10,557 bases of DNA. It comes from Candidatus Moranbacteria bacterium CG_4_9_14_3_um_filter_45_14. GTDB lineage: Bacteria; Patescibacteriota; Minisyncoccia; Moranbacterales; UBA1568. Of this stretch, positions 1 through 6,765 are shown piece by piece (the first letter of the stretch is position 1; each line of letters begins with the position of its first letter). Below the pieces are notes generated by a model, which searched no databases, was not told the DNA's origin, and saw nothing but the letters and a program-made list of their open reading frames with translations. The DNA lies in the NCBI GenBank assembly GCA_002790675.1, contig PFVP01000012.1, positions 1 to 10,557 of the forward strand, written 5' to 3'. Made by a program: the position numbers and the translations under genes.

Positions 1-762
1 TACCTTATTCTCCCATACCGGCCGGTGCTTTTCAAAGTACTTCTTCTGAGAGGCGTAGAAGTGCCTTTTTTGAACCTGCGCCGAAGTTCTGCTTCTTCCA
101 CCGAGATGGATGAGAGAGTGTTCCGTATGACGTGCGACAGAAAAACCGAGGGCACGAACTTCTTTGCAGAGATCGACATCCTCGAAATAGAGAAAAAAGC
201 GCTCGTCGAAACCTCCAATAGCGGAGAAGAGATCTTTTCGGATGAACAGCGCCCCACCACTGACCCAATCCGGAAAAGAAAGCCCTTGTGTCCTCCACCG
301 TGCCTGACGCAAAGGGAGAACGTTGTTACAAAAAAGGTTCATCAGGCTCGGCTCTTTGCCAACGCTCCATGCCTCTTCTTTCCTATCAATACCGAGCATT
401 CTCATACCGAGGACACCTATTTTCTTTTTTTCATCGAAAATGCCCGCTATACCGAACAGATGGGTTCCTGTCCAGAGGATATCCGGATTGATGAATCCCA
501 CAATACCCCCGCGAGCCTGTCTCACTCCGATGTTATTACCGCAACCAAATCCGACATTCTTGCTATTTTCTATCAAAAGAAGGGGGAACGCTTGTTTTAA
601 TCCCTCAAGAGCAAACCGTTCCGTACTATCATTATTCACGATAATCACTTCAAAAAAATCTTTTTCTGTTTCAAAAGAAAAAAGGCTCTCCAGGGCCTCT
701 CTAAGGTACCGAACACTCTGGTAGTTCACAAAAATGAGAGAGATGCGAGGATCAGTGTTCAT
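1..762 (-). CDS. GT2 family glycosyltransferase (rhamnosyltransferase-like), C-terminus cut by window edge
   Basis: The frame is open from an ATG at 762 to position 1 with no stop, giving 254 visible codons, so the 3' end lies outside the window. It looks like a GT-A fold, family 2 glycosyltransferase that transfers a sugar from a nucleotide-sugar to a lipid-linked or surface glycan in the cytoplasm. Visible motifs are the N-terminal strand with VNYQS (residues 12-16), the nucleotide-binding NND (43-45), NVGFGCGNNIG (69-79), INPD (91-94) in place of the DxD metal site, the acceptor-side WVSGGALFIRKD (166-177), GGFDERFFLYFEDVDL (183-198) with the catalytic ED pair, and a late His (H219) followed by GG. 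This layout resembles WbbL/rhamnosyltransferase-type GT2 enzymes; the true sugar cannot be told. The start overlaps the end of the preceding glycosyltransferase by 11 nt, which suggests translational coupling. No Shine-Dalgarno motif is visible. Confidence 0.9.
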   Translation of the reverse strand, partial: MNTDPRISLIFVNYQSVRYLREALESLFSFETEKDFFEVIIVNNDSTERFALEGLKQAFPLLLIENSKNVGFGCGNNIGVRQARGGIVGFINPDILWTGTHLFGIAGIFDEKKKIGVLGMRMLGIDRKEEAWSVGKEPSLMNLFCNNVLPLRQARWRTQGLSFPDWVSGGALFIRKDLFSAIGGFDERFFLYFEDVDLCKEVRALGFSVARHTEHSLIHLGGRSRTSAQVQKRHFYASQKKYFEKHRPVWENKV

Positions 763-1618
763 AGAAGAATTGTTTATACGCGCGGTGTACCTCTTCGGCG
801 GTATTGCCTCTCCCAAATACTCTGTCTAGAAAGTTTTTTACCCTTCGTATTGTAACATACAGCGCCATATATGGCTGTAAAAGAAATGGGGTGTGCTTTT
901 TGAAAAAAAGAAGTCCTGAATACACGAGAAAGTATGTTTTTTGGGGGCTGGTCTTGCTTTCTTCGCTATGCCACACCCGAGCTTGTGGTACGACACAATT
1001 CTCAAATCCAGCTTGTGTCGACCGTAAAGAATAATCAGCATCCTCATAGTAAAGAAAAAACTGTTCGTCGAACAAACCAATAGCCAGGGCCAATTCTTTT
1101 TTTACCAAAAGTGAACACCCTGTAAGGAATTCACTCCGGTAATTTTCTGACGCAAGCTCTTCCGAAGAAGGCTTTTCATGCGTCGCTCGCATACGCAAAA
1201 ATTCTATCCTGCCTTTTCCGAACCAAAGATGATTGCTTCCTTTTTCATATATCACAGGACTGAGGAGCCCGGCGCGCGGATTTTTTTGGGCAACGGTCAT
1301 AAGGAAAGAGAGCGCTTGGACATCGATTTCCGCATCATAATTGAAAAGCATACACCAGTCCGCATTATGAAGAAAGGCCAATCGCATCCCGATGTTCATT
1401 CCTTTCGCGAATCCCTCATTCTTTCCATTGCGTACGAATGTAAACTGCGGGAAAGATGCCTCTGCCGAAAAGAAGGAATCATCGGAGGAACCATTGTCAA
1501 CCACGATAATTTCTTTGTTGGGATAGGTAAGCCGATCAAGCGAGGAGAGACAAGAAGACAGACAATTATCCCCGTTATAATTCAAAACGATGATGCCCAC
1601 CTTCGGAACATTTGTCAT
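752..1618 (-). CDS. GT2 family glycosyltransferase
   Basis: This 288-aa protein is a second GT-A family 2 glycosyltransferase, probably adding one sugar to a cell-surface polysaccharide or lipid-linked oligosaccharide on the cytoplasmic face. Visible motifs are VLNYNG (11-16), VVDNGSSDDS (39-48, nucleotide binding), NEGFAKGMNIG (67-77), NYDAEID (93-99, the DxD-like metal site), LTGCSLLVKKE (165-175), and GLFDEQFFLYYEDADYSLR (181-199) with the ED of the catalytic region. A hydrophobic, basic C-terminal part (about 228-270) may touch the membrane, but no clear transmembrane helix follows. It begins 20 nt after the flippase stop and overlaps the next glycosyltransferase by 11 nt, so all three are probably one transcript. 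The metal motif has Tyr (NYD) where relatives usually have NND or NPD. Donor and acceptor are unknown. Confidence 0.92.
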   Translation of the reverse strand: MTNVPKVGIIVLNYNGDNCLSSCLSSLDRLTYPNKEIIVVDNGSSDDSFFSAEASFPQFTFVRNGKNEGFAKGMNIGMRLAFLHNADWCMLFNYDAEIDVQALSFLMTVAQKNPRAGLLSPVIYEKGSNHLWFGKGRIEFLRMRATHEKPSSEELASENYRSEFLTGCSLLVKKELALAIGLFDEQFFLYYEDADYSLRSTQAGFENCVVPQARVWHSEESKTSPQKTYFLVYSGLLFFKKHTPFLLQPYMALYVTIRRVKNFLDRVFGRGNTAEEVHRAYKQFFYEH

Positions 1619-1638
1619 ATAGGTCTCGTTAGGTACCC

Positions 1639-3105
1639 CTATGGGTTCAGTGTTTCTATGGGTTCAACCGGAGAGAAAGGGGTATCTTCTTCTTTTTGGA
1701 AAAGACTCATAATTTCCTCCGAACTGATCGCTTTTGTCAGCCAGAGCATCCCGATATACGCACCGACTCCGCTTATACCGGAAAGGAAAAATGAATAAGG
1801 AGAAAGGAGAAAGAGAACACCTCCCATTACCATTCCAGAAAAAAGAATTTTCCCTGTACTTTCCAAAGAGGGAATATAATGGACGTATTTATAAACAAGA
1901 AGGCTCGTCAATGTGACGACGAACATCTCAGTCGCAAGCGAAGCGAAAGCCGCTCCTGTATATGAGAAGCGTGGAATGAGAAAAGCATTCAAAAGAAGAT
2001 TGAAAATGGCGGCGAAAAAAAGCATCTGCATAAGCTTTTTTTGAGCGTTACCGACGACGAGCAACATATTGAAGTAGTTTCCGAAGAAAATGAATCCAAG
2101 CGCAAAGATAAGAATCTGTAGGACGGGGGCGGATTCGAGGAAGGTGTCCCCGCTCACGATACGGATAATGTTCCCTGACAGAAACCACGTGCCGGCTACG
2201 ATTGGTATAACAATGATAACGAAAACTTTAAACGTTTTATCAGCGATGTCTTCGAAGCGTTTTCGATTGGTGTAAATAAATCGTGAAAGAAGCGGAAGGA
2301 TCAATCCGGCAAGCATCGCTGGAAAAAAAATGAGATTTTCCATAATTTTATAGGCAACATTGTAGATACCCACATGAGAACTCGTTTGGAGGACGGAGAG
2401 GAGGATGGTATCCATTTTGAAATAGGTAAACGTGATAATGGCGGTCACACCCATCGGCAGAGACTCATAAAGGAATTTTTTCCAATAAGCATAATCGACC
2501 TTCGGAGAGAATTGCACGAAGCGACGGCTCAAGAAAAAAACGATGATGGCATTGAAAGAAAGTGATGCTAGAAGGGTGGAAACGATAGCAAGAAAGCCGA
2601 GATCTGCCCTCACAACGAGAATAACAATGGCAACCTGAAAAAGTTTTCCAAGGAATTCTACCAGGGCCACCTTGTCCATCGCCACGCGTTTCTGAAAAAT
2701 ACCATTCAACATCAATGAAAGCGTGGAAAAGAGAATCGCCCCAGCAGCGATAAAAATACCGATTTTCAAATCACGCGGATAATCAAAAAATACTACCAAA
2801 AATGGTGCCAGCAAGAAAACAACGAGGGAGGATGTCAGCCGTAAGGACAGAACCTTGCTTAGGATCTTGCCTTCATCCGCTCCTTCACGAGAAATCTCGC
2901 GGGCCGTCACCGAACTCAACCCTAGATCAGCCAAAGCGGAAAAAAAAGCAAAAAAAGCGAGTACGGTCGAATACTTGCCGAAACCATCCTGTCCGAGATA
3001 TCCAGTGATCAAACGAATCGAATAGAGGGAAAGAGCTACTGTTGAAAATACTTTCAAAAAAGAATTGAAGACAACGTTATAAGCAATTTTATGTGCGAGG
3101 GCCAT
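1639..3105 (-). CDS. Wzx-type polysaccharide/oligosaccharide flippase (MOP superfamily)
   Basis: This 488-aa protein is very hydrophobic, with about 12 to 14 predicted transmembrane segments by eye, the usual length and pattern of the Polysacc_synt / MATE-like (MOP) flippases. The N-terminus (residues 1-75) has the family look: a first helix with SxYSIRLITGYLG, then GFGKYSTVLAF, then a second helix ending DLGLSSVTAREISRE. Short charged loops separate the later helices, and the C-terminal tail (about 460-488) is polar. Such proteins flip undecaprenyl-linked oligosaccharide from the inner to the outer leaflet of the membrane. Its two downstream neighbours are GT2 glycosyltransferases, which supports a role in surface glycan export. 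It sits 33 nt after jag in the same direction, so it may be read through from the rpmH promoter. I saw no convincing promoter or Shine-Dalgarno sequence in that gap. A MurJ or general MATE role is less likely given the context. Confidence 0.88.
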   Translation of the reverse strand: MALAHKIAYNVVFNSFLKVFSTVALSLYSIRLITGYLGQDGFGKYSTVLAFFAFFSALADLGLSSVTAREISREGADEGKILSKVLSLRLTSSLVVFLLAPFLVVFFDYPRDLKIGIFIAAGAILFSTLSLMLNGIFQKRVAMDKVALVEFLGKLFQVAIVILVVRADLGFLAIVSTLLASLSFNAIIVFFLSRRFVQFSPKVDYAYWKKFLYESLPMGVTAIITFTYFKMDTILLSVLQTSSHVGIYNVAYKIMENLIFFPAMLAGLILPLLSRFIYTNRKRFEDIADKTFKVFVIIVIPIVAGTWFLSGNIIRIVSGDTFLESAPVLQILIFALGFIFFGNYFNMLLVVGNAQKKLMQMLFFAAIFNLLLNAFLIPRFSYTGAAFASLATEMFVVTLTSLLVYKYVHYIPSLESTGKILFSGMVMGGVLFLLSPYSFFLSGISGVGAYIGMLWLTKAISSEEIMSLFQKEEDTPFSPVEPIETLNP

Positions 3106-3138
3106 TGCTTTTTCATTTTATTTGATTGTACAAGTTCC

Positions 3139-3633
3139 TTAAATAAGGTCGGCCGATCCGTTCTCTATTATTTTCGGGCTGACCATCACTTTTCTTTCTT
3201 CTCCTCTCCCGACACTTTCGGTGCTGACATTCGGATTTTTTGCAAGAAAAGAGTGCACTACTTTGCGTTCGTATGGAAGCATCGGACGAAGAGCGACAGA
3301 AATATTGTTTTCCAAAGCTTCAAAAGCGGCTTTTTCTGCTTCTTTTTCGAGCACTGTCCTTTTTTCAAGGAAATAATCATTCACGTCTACCACGATATTC
3401 ACTCTTTCTTCTATTTTCTTGCGAAGCATTACACGGACAAGATGCTGGACAGCAGCAAGATTCGTCCCATACTGACCGATAAGAAAATTCTGATCTTTCT
3501 CTACGCGAGCCATACAAAAGAAGATGTTCGGGGTTCCCTGTTCCCCCGTTACCTCGACGGAAGCCTCAAAACCGAGCTTCTGCAACAACTCTACGACAGT
3601 TTCTTTGATGATTTCTTGGTGTAGCTTATTCAT
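3139..3633 (-). CDS. khpB: Jag/KhpB-like RNA-binding protein (KH + R3H)
   Basis: This 164-aa protein matches the KH and R3H portion of Jag (KhpB, SpoIIIJ-associated protein), an RNA-binding protein linked to cell elongation and division in Gram-positive bacteria. The KH-like domain covers roughly residues 5-88, with the GxxG loop as IGQYG (52-56) followed by TNLAAVQHLVR. The linker VDVNDYFLEKRTVLEKEAEKA (82-102) is typical of Jag proteins. The R3H domain (about 105-160) keeps the RxxxH signature (R123, H127) and ends near the C-terminus. The separate N-terminal Jag_N domain of Firmicutes proteins is missing, so this is a short form. It starts 3 nt after the yidC stop, the same yidC-jag order as in Bacillus and Streptococcus, where the two genes are commonly neighbours. 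The upstream bases are only A-rich, with a weak AGAG. Confidence 0.93.
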   Translation of the reverse strand: MNKLHQEIIKETVVELLQKLGFEASVEVTGEQGTPNIFFCMARVEKDQNFLIGQYGTNLAAVQHLVRVMLRKKIEERVNIVVDVNDYFLEKRTVLEKEAEKAAFEALENNISVALRPMLPYERKVVHSFLAKNPNVSTESVGRGEERKVMVSPKIIENGSADLI

Positions 3634-3636
3634 ACG

Positions 3637-4368
3637 TTATTTCTCTTGTTTCGGTTTAAAGATAACCATCTGCTGAAAGAGCATAAACAGTGTCGAGAAA
3701 AACCAGTAGAGAGCCAAAGCGGCTGGAAATGTCGCTCCGATAAAGAATGCCAGTCCCGGACCCAGATACAACATCTGCTTATTCATTATAGTCGCAAAGT
3801 CGGGTTCAGAGGAAGAGGTATTCTTGATTTCGGGCTTGCTCTGGTTTTGAAAAAGCATTTTTGTTTGAAAATACTGAACGATTGCTGAAAGGAAGGCCAA
3901 TACATAATTTGGCTTCGTGAGGTCTACAAAATGAAGGAAGAGATGATTGATCGCGCCCGGATTAGGTATGAATGTATATAAATCGCTTGGATTAGCCACA
4001 AAACCAGCCTGAGAAATATTGATAATCACCCGATAGATGGCAATAAGAAATATCAATTGGATGATAAGTGGGAGACATCCGGAGAACGGGTTTGTTTTGT
4101 GTTCTTTATAAAACTCCATCAGCGCTTTTGTTTGTTTCTCCTTATCATTTTTGTGCTTTTGCTGGAGCTCTTTGATTTGTGGCTGTAATTCCTGCATCTT
4201 TTTCTGTGATTCTATCTGTTTTTTGGAAAGGGGTATCAAAAGAGACTTCAAAACAAGCGTTGTGAGTATAATGGCCACACCGAAGTCATATCCCGGAACG
4301 ACATTATAAAAGAATATAAGGGCGTTATAGAGAGGTTGATAGATAGAAATATCAAAAATATGCATCAT
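3637..4368 (-). CDS. yidC: YidC/Oxa1 family membrane protein insertase
   Basis: At 243 aa this is the short Gram-positive-like form of YidC, without the large periplasmic P1 domain, and no lipobox Cys is seen at the N-terminus. YidC inserts and folds inner-membrane proteins, alone or with SecYEG. The core helices are visible: TM1 about 28-47, the cytoplasmic coiled hairpin about 48-92 (rich in K, Q and E), TM2 about 97-118 starting with the family signature NPFSGCLPLIIQ (93-104), TM3 about 154-170, and the last hydrophobic region 201-233, where FPAALALYWFFSTLF (214-228) is typical. The conserved arginine of the hydrophilic groove (FIVRGIMYPL in E. coli) is a lysine here (K41 in LVLKSLLIPL). 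It lies 6 nt after rnpA and 3 nt before jag, with no yidD between. Two Met codons lie at the start (MM); the first is used here, but either could be real. Confidence 0.96.
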   Translation of the reverse strand: MMHIFDISIYQPLYNALIFFYNVVPGYDFGVAIILTTLVLKSLLIPLSKKQIESQKKMQELQPQIKELQQKHKNDKEKQTKALMEFYKEHKTNPFSGCLPLIIQLIFLIAIYRVIINISQAGFVANPSDLYTFIPNPGAINHLFLHFVDLTKPNYVLAFLSAIVQYFQTKMLFQNQSKPEIKNTSSSEPDFATIMNKQMLYLGPGLAFFIGATFPAALALYWFFSTLFMLFQQMVIFKPKQEK

Positions 4369-4374
4369 ATTGTT

Positions 4375-4719
4375 TTATGCTTTACGGTTTTTGTTTATGG
4401 TTTGAAAAAGACTCTGCATTATTTTCTCTGTCTGTTTAGTATCCACCTTTTTTGGCTTTTTTACAAGGAAAAAGAGGATATCTCCCGCCTGCGGCCACTC
4501 TTCTTGATGCTTATAAAACACTTCAGAGAACACTCTTCGGAACCTATTCCGATCGATAGCTAAAGGGAGGTGCTTCTTACCAAGAGAGAACCCTAATCGT
4601 ATCGATGGAGCGTCGAGCAAATACCGGCAACCGACTTCTCCAAAAAAAAGAGGCTTACCGAAGCGAAAGACCCTATCAAAATCCTCTTTTTTTTGCAAAC
4701 GCAGACCTTTCTTTAACAT
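4375..4719 (-). CDS. rnpA: Ribonuclease P protein component
   Basis: This 114-aa basic protein is the protein subunit of RNase P, which works with the catalytic RNA to cut the 5' leader from tRNA precursors. It has the family layout: an N-terminal LKKGLRLQKKEDFDRVFRFGK (2-22) with the F-x-x-V-F pattern, the strand RLGFSLGKKH (41-50), and the RNR motif helix IDRNRFRRVFSEVF (55-68, R57 N58 R59) that contacts the RNA. The length fits the family (about 110-120 aa). It starts 3 nt after the rpmH stop, the near-universal rpmH-rnpA pairing, and ends 6 nt before yidC. No Shine-Dalgarno motif precedes it, so coupling to rpmH translation is likely. Confidence 0.96.
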   Translation of the reverse strand: MLKKGLRLQKKEDFDRVFRFGKPLFFGEVGCRYLLDAPSIRLGFSLGKKHLPLAIDRNRFRRVFSEVFYKHQEEWPQAGDILFFLVKKPKKVDTKQTEKIMQSLFQTINKNRKA

Positions 4720-4722
4720 ATT

Positions 4723-4863
4723 CTACGCTACCGTCAATTTTTTTCTTCCGTCTCTACGGCGATTTGCCACTACTTTTCTTCCTCCAGCAGTATTCATTCT
4801 CTCAAGAAAGCCATGTCGTCTGACACGTTTGAGGGTTTTTGGTTGATAGGTTCTTTTCGGCAT
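4723..4863 (-). CDS. rpmH: 50S ribosomal protein L34
   Basis: This short gene encodes 46 residues: it starts MPKRTYQPKTLKRVRRHGFL and ends GRKKLTVA. The pattern RTYQP, then HGFxxRM, then GRKVxANRRRxGRKxLTV is diagnostic for L34, a small basic protein of the large ribosomal subunit that binds 23S rRNA. Length and sequence are ordinary (44 to 47 aa in most bacteria). It is the first gene of the leftward operon and lies 33 nt from the likely transcription start. No Shine-Dalgarno sequence is seen in the AT-rich leader directly before the ATG. Confidence 0.98.
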   Translation of the reverse strand: MPKRTYQPKTLKRVRRHGFLERMNTAGGRKVVANRRRDGRKKLTVA

Positions 4864-4902
4864 ATAATAAACATTAGATTTTAAGTCATTGGATGTTTTT
4901 CT

Positions 4903-4930
4903 AGTGTACCAGAAAAAGAAAGAAAGTCAA
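4903..4930 (-). promoter_or_regulatory. Sigma-70-type promoter for rpmH-rnpA-yidC-jag
   Basis: On the minus strand there is a -35 box TTGACT (4925-4930), a 16-nt spacer, and a -10 box TACACT (4903-4908) preceded by TGG, which gives an extended -10 (TGnTACACT). Transcription would begin near 4896, leaving a leader of about 33 nt before rpmH. It is the strongest promoter-like sequence I see in the window and fits the need for high ribosomal-protein expression. The call comes from motif match only. Confidence 0.75.
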
Positions 4931-4950
4931 TGATGGAGCCTTTTCTCTTG

Positions 4951-4989
4951 TTATACACCGCTTATCCACACTTCGTACACTTTTTCACC
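4951..4989 (+). promoter_or_regulatory. DnaA-box cluster between the divergent rpmH and dnaA promoters
   Basis: Consensus used is TTWTNCACA. The cluster holds a perfect box TTATCCACA (4962-4970) and two 8/9 matches, TTATACACC (4951-4959) and TTTTTCACC (4981-4989), all on the plus strand. A poorer candidate (6/9) lies at 4973-4981. The first three start 11 bp apart (4951, 4962, 4973), close to one helical turn. The cluster sits between the rpmH -35 box and the dnaA -10 box, so bound DnaA could autoregulate dnaA and also touch rpmH expression. It may also be the upstream half of a bipartite origin like incA/incB of Bacillus subtilis; that role is inference. Confidence 0.7.
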
Positions 4990-5010
4990 CTATGCCGACC
5001 TATACGGCCG

Positions 5011-5019
5011 TGATATAAT
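5011..5019 (+). promoter_or_regulatory. Extended -10 promoter for dnaA
   Basis: TGATATAAT (5011-5019) is a perfect extended -10 (TGn + TATAAT). No good -35 is visible at the expected distance (near 4991-4996 the bases are TATGCC), as is common for extended -10 promoters. Transcription would start near 5026, about 36 nt before the dnaA ATG. The 8-bp palindrome ACGGCCGT (5004-5011) lies against its upstream edge. Confidence 0.65.
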
Positions 5020-5061
5020 TCTATTTGATGTTTTTGTACTCTCTAATGGTAGCTTTGCTTT

Positions 5062-6477
5062 ATGACAAACGAGGAGTTATGGAAGGCTGTTTTGGGACAG
5101 ATGGAGCTCTCTATTTCCCGTGCTAATTTTATTACTTGGTTCAGGAACACGAGTATTGTTAGCAATCAAGATGGGATTGTGACTATTGGGGTGCCAAATG
5201 GTTTTGCAAAAGAATGGCTTGAAAACAAGTATAATCTCTATATTTTACGTGCTCTCAAGGGCATCAATGGTGATATTCAAACCATCCGCTGTATCATTGC
5301 GCCGGAAAAACTTACTTCTTCTTTGCCAACCGTAGACTCTCTTAAGAATATAGACGCCGTAAAGTCACCCGAGACCGTGGGATTCGTCCGAAAGAAACTG
5401 ATTGAAAAACCATTTTTTACCGAATCGGATCCATCCACACCTCTTTTCCATGAAACCAATCTCAATAATCGATACACATTCGAAAATTTCATCGTCGCAG
5501 AAAATAATGATCTCGCCCGCGCAGCTTGCTATGCGGTTTCGCAGAATCTCGGTACGGCTTATAATCCTCTTTTCATCTATGGAGGTGTCGGACTGGGAAA
5601 AACCCACCTGCTCCAGTCTATCGGAAATGAGGTGGTGAAGAATTCACCTGAAAAAAGAATCAAATACATCAATTCAGAACGCTTTACAACAGAGCTCGTA
5701 GATTCCATCAAGAGCCAGAAAATAGATAAATTCAAAGAATATTATCAACAGATGGATCTTCTTATCATTGATGATATCCAATTCCTTTCCGGAAGAGAAA
5801 AGACCCAGAATGAATTTTTCCATATTTTCAACTCGCTCTATCAGCTCAACAAGCAGATTGTCATATCAAGTGACCGACCGCCAAAAGCCATACCTACTCT
5901 TGAAGAGCGTCTCCGCTCACGTTTCGAAGGCGGTATGATCACTGATATCAGTCGTCCGAATTTCGAAACAAGAGTGGCTATCTTGGAATCAAAAATCACT
6001 GAAAAAGGCTTTACTATAGACGCTCCGGCCATACGTTTCATCGCTGAAAACATCACTCAAAACATCCGCGAACTTGAGGGGGCTCTCAACCGAGTCATCG
6101 CTTTCTGTGAATTTCATAAAATCTCGCCTACCCTAGAGAACACAGAGAAAATACTTTCTCAACTCATCGAAAATAATAAAAAGACTATCCAAGTCGATGA
6201 TATTTTTCGTGTTATCACCGAGTTTTATAATATTACCAAGGAAGATATCATAAAAAAGGGAAGAAAAAAAGAAATCTCTCACCCACGCCAGGTAATGATG
6301 TATATCCTCCGAACCGAACTTCAAACTCCATTTTCAACCATCGGTGATATTTTGGGAGGAAGAGATCATACGACCGCGCTACACGCATTTGAAAAAATAA
6401 ACAAAAATAAAGATTCTCGCCCACGCCTGAAAGAAGAGTTGAACATTCTAAAGGAGCGTCTTTATTATCCGGTTTGA
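5062..6477 (+). CDS. dnaA: Chromosomal replication initiator DnaA
   Basis: This 471-aa AAA+ protein binds DnaA boxes, unwinds the origin and helps bring in the helicase. Domain I is about residues 1-78 (starts MTNEELWKAVLGQ; ITWFRNT at 24-30). Domain II is a variable linker (about 80-133). Domain III is the ATPase: Walker A GGVGLGKTH (174-182), Walker B LLIIDDIQF (233-241), sensor 1 ISSDRPP (268-274), box VII with the arginine finger EERLRSRF (281-288), and sensor 2 NIRELEGALNR (334-344). Domain IV is the DNA-binding helix-turn-helix with HPRQVMMYILR (407-417) and the signature GGRDHTTALHA (432-442). All key residues are present and the length is normal. The start at 5062 gives the standard domain I N-terminus, although no Shine-Dalgarno sequence precedes it. 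DnaA boxes upstream suggest autoregulation. It is divergent from rpmH and followed by the origin-like region. Confidence 0.99.
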   Translation: MTNEELWKAVLGQMELSISRANFITWFRNTSIVSNQDGIVTIGVPNGFAKEWLENKYNLYILRALKGINGDIQTIRCIIAPEKLTSSLPTVDSLKNIDAVKSPETVGFVRKKLIEKPFFTESDPSTPLFHETNLNNRYTFENFIVAENNDLARAACYAVSQNLGTAYNPLFIYGGVGLGKTHLLQSIGNEVVKNSPEKRIKYINSERFTTELVDSIKSQKIDKFKEYYQQMDLLIIDDIQFLSGREKTQNEFFHIFNSLYQLNKQIVISSDRPPKAIPTLEERLRSRFEGGMITDISRPNFETRVAILESKITEKGFTIDAPAIRFIAENITQNIRELEGALNRVIAFCEFHKISPTLENTEKILSQLIENNKKTIQVDDIFRVITEFYNITKEDIIKKGRKKEISHPRQVMMYILRTELQTPFSTIGDILGGRDHTTALHAFEKINKNKDSRPRLKEELNILKERLYYPV

Positions 6478-6480
6478 TGT

Positions 6481-6585
6481 ACCCCGTTAGAGAAAAACAG
6501 ATATTGTTTTGTGGTAATTTATATTTTTAATAAGAAAGTTGTTTTATTTTTCTTGAAATATTGTTGTGTTTTTCTCTAACAGGGT
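6481..6585. repeat. Long inverted repeat flanking a 69-nt loop, directly after dnaA
   Basis: The left arm ACCCCGTTAGAGAAAAAC (6481-6498) and right arm GTTTTTCTCTAACAGGGT (6568-6585) pair at 17 of 18 positions, with 13 bp perfect next to the loop. The left arm begins 3 nt after the dnaA stop. The loop (6499-6567) is AT-rich and carries a direct repeat ATATTGTT (6501-6508 and 6558-6565). It is not followed by a T-run, so it is not a textbook terminator on the plus strand. It could be an mRNA 3'-end stabiliser, a protein-binding site, or an origin element that extrudes as a cruciform. Confidence 0.75.
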
Positions 6586-6654
6586 GTATAAACTTGTATA
6601 ACTTACCAAAAGTCGTGTAGAGTGTTTGTGTAAGAGAAGAAGTTTTGTGGATAA
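6583..6654 (-). promoter_or_regulatory. Minus-oriented DnaA-box group in the origin region
   Basis: Read on the minus strand, there is a perfect box TTATCCACA (plus-strand TGTGGATAA, 6646-6654) and 8/9 matches TCTTACACA (6627-6635) and TTATACACC (6583-6591). A 7/9 candidate TTATACAAG lies at 6593-6601, one helical turn from its neighbour. TTATACACC is the same nonamer as at 4951-4959, in opposite orientation, on the other side of dnaA. The 6583 box overlaps the right arm of the inverted repeat. Confidence 0.6.
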
Positions 6655-6690
6655 AAAATGATTCTTCTTGAATTATTTTTAAAAAGATAT

Positions 6691-6699
6691 TTTTCCACC
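6691..6699 (+). promoter_or_regulatory. Candidate DnaA box TTTTCCACC
   Basis: It matches TTWTNCACA at 8 of 9 positions; the last base is C instead of A, as in other boxes of this window (4951, 4981, 6583). It is isolated in very AT-rich DNA, so it could be chance. Confidence 0.4.
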
Positions 6700-6765
6700 A
6701 CTTTTCTTTTATAAGACATTTCTTCTCTCTTAGAAACAATACCTTTTATAAAGCATTATTATGAC

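Noticed and set aside
25..600. Plus-strand open frame of 191 codons opposite the first glycosyltransferase
   Set aside because: It lies wholly antisense to a clear GT2 gene with all family motifs; its own protein resembles nothing known and has no start signal.
1178..1798. Plus-strand open frame of 206 codons
   Set aside because: It is a shadow across the end of the flippase and the second glycosyltransferase, both certain from motifs; the translation is unstructured.
3137..3148. Small palindrome CCTTAAATAAGG at the end of jag as a terminator
   Set aside because: The stem has only 4 bp with no G+C-rich core and no clear T-run, so it is too weak to call.
3091..3624. Plus-strand open frame of 177 codons opposite jag
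   Set aside because: Jag is firmly identified by KH and R3H motifs and operon context; the antisense frame looks like an artefact of its codon use.
5004..5011. Palindrome ACGGCCGT beside the dnaA -10 box as an operator
   Set aside because: Eight bases are too short; the CGGCCG core also occurs inside coding sequence at 3150-3155 and 19-24 has a similar GC palindrome.
5046..5126. Upstream ORF of 26 codons overlapping the dnaA start in another frame
   Set aside because: It has no ribosome binding site or recognisable peptide, and such an overlap is common by chance; it would need conservation to be taken seriously.
6527..6739. Minus-strand open frame of 70 codons in the dnaA-dnaN region
   Set aside because: Its composition is that of random AT-rich DNA (Lys, Phe, Ile), it covers several DnaA boxes, and no family is recognisable.
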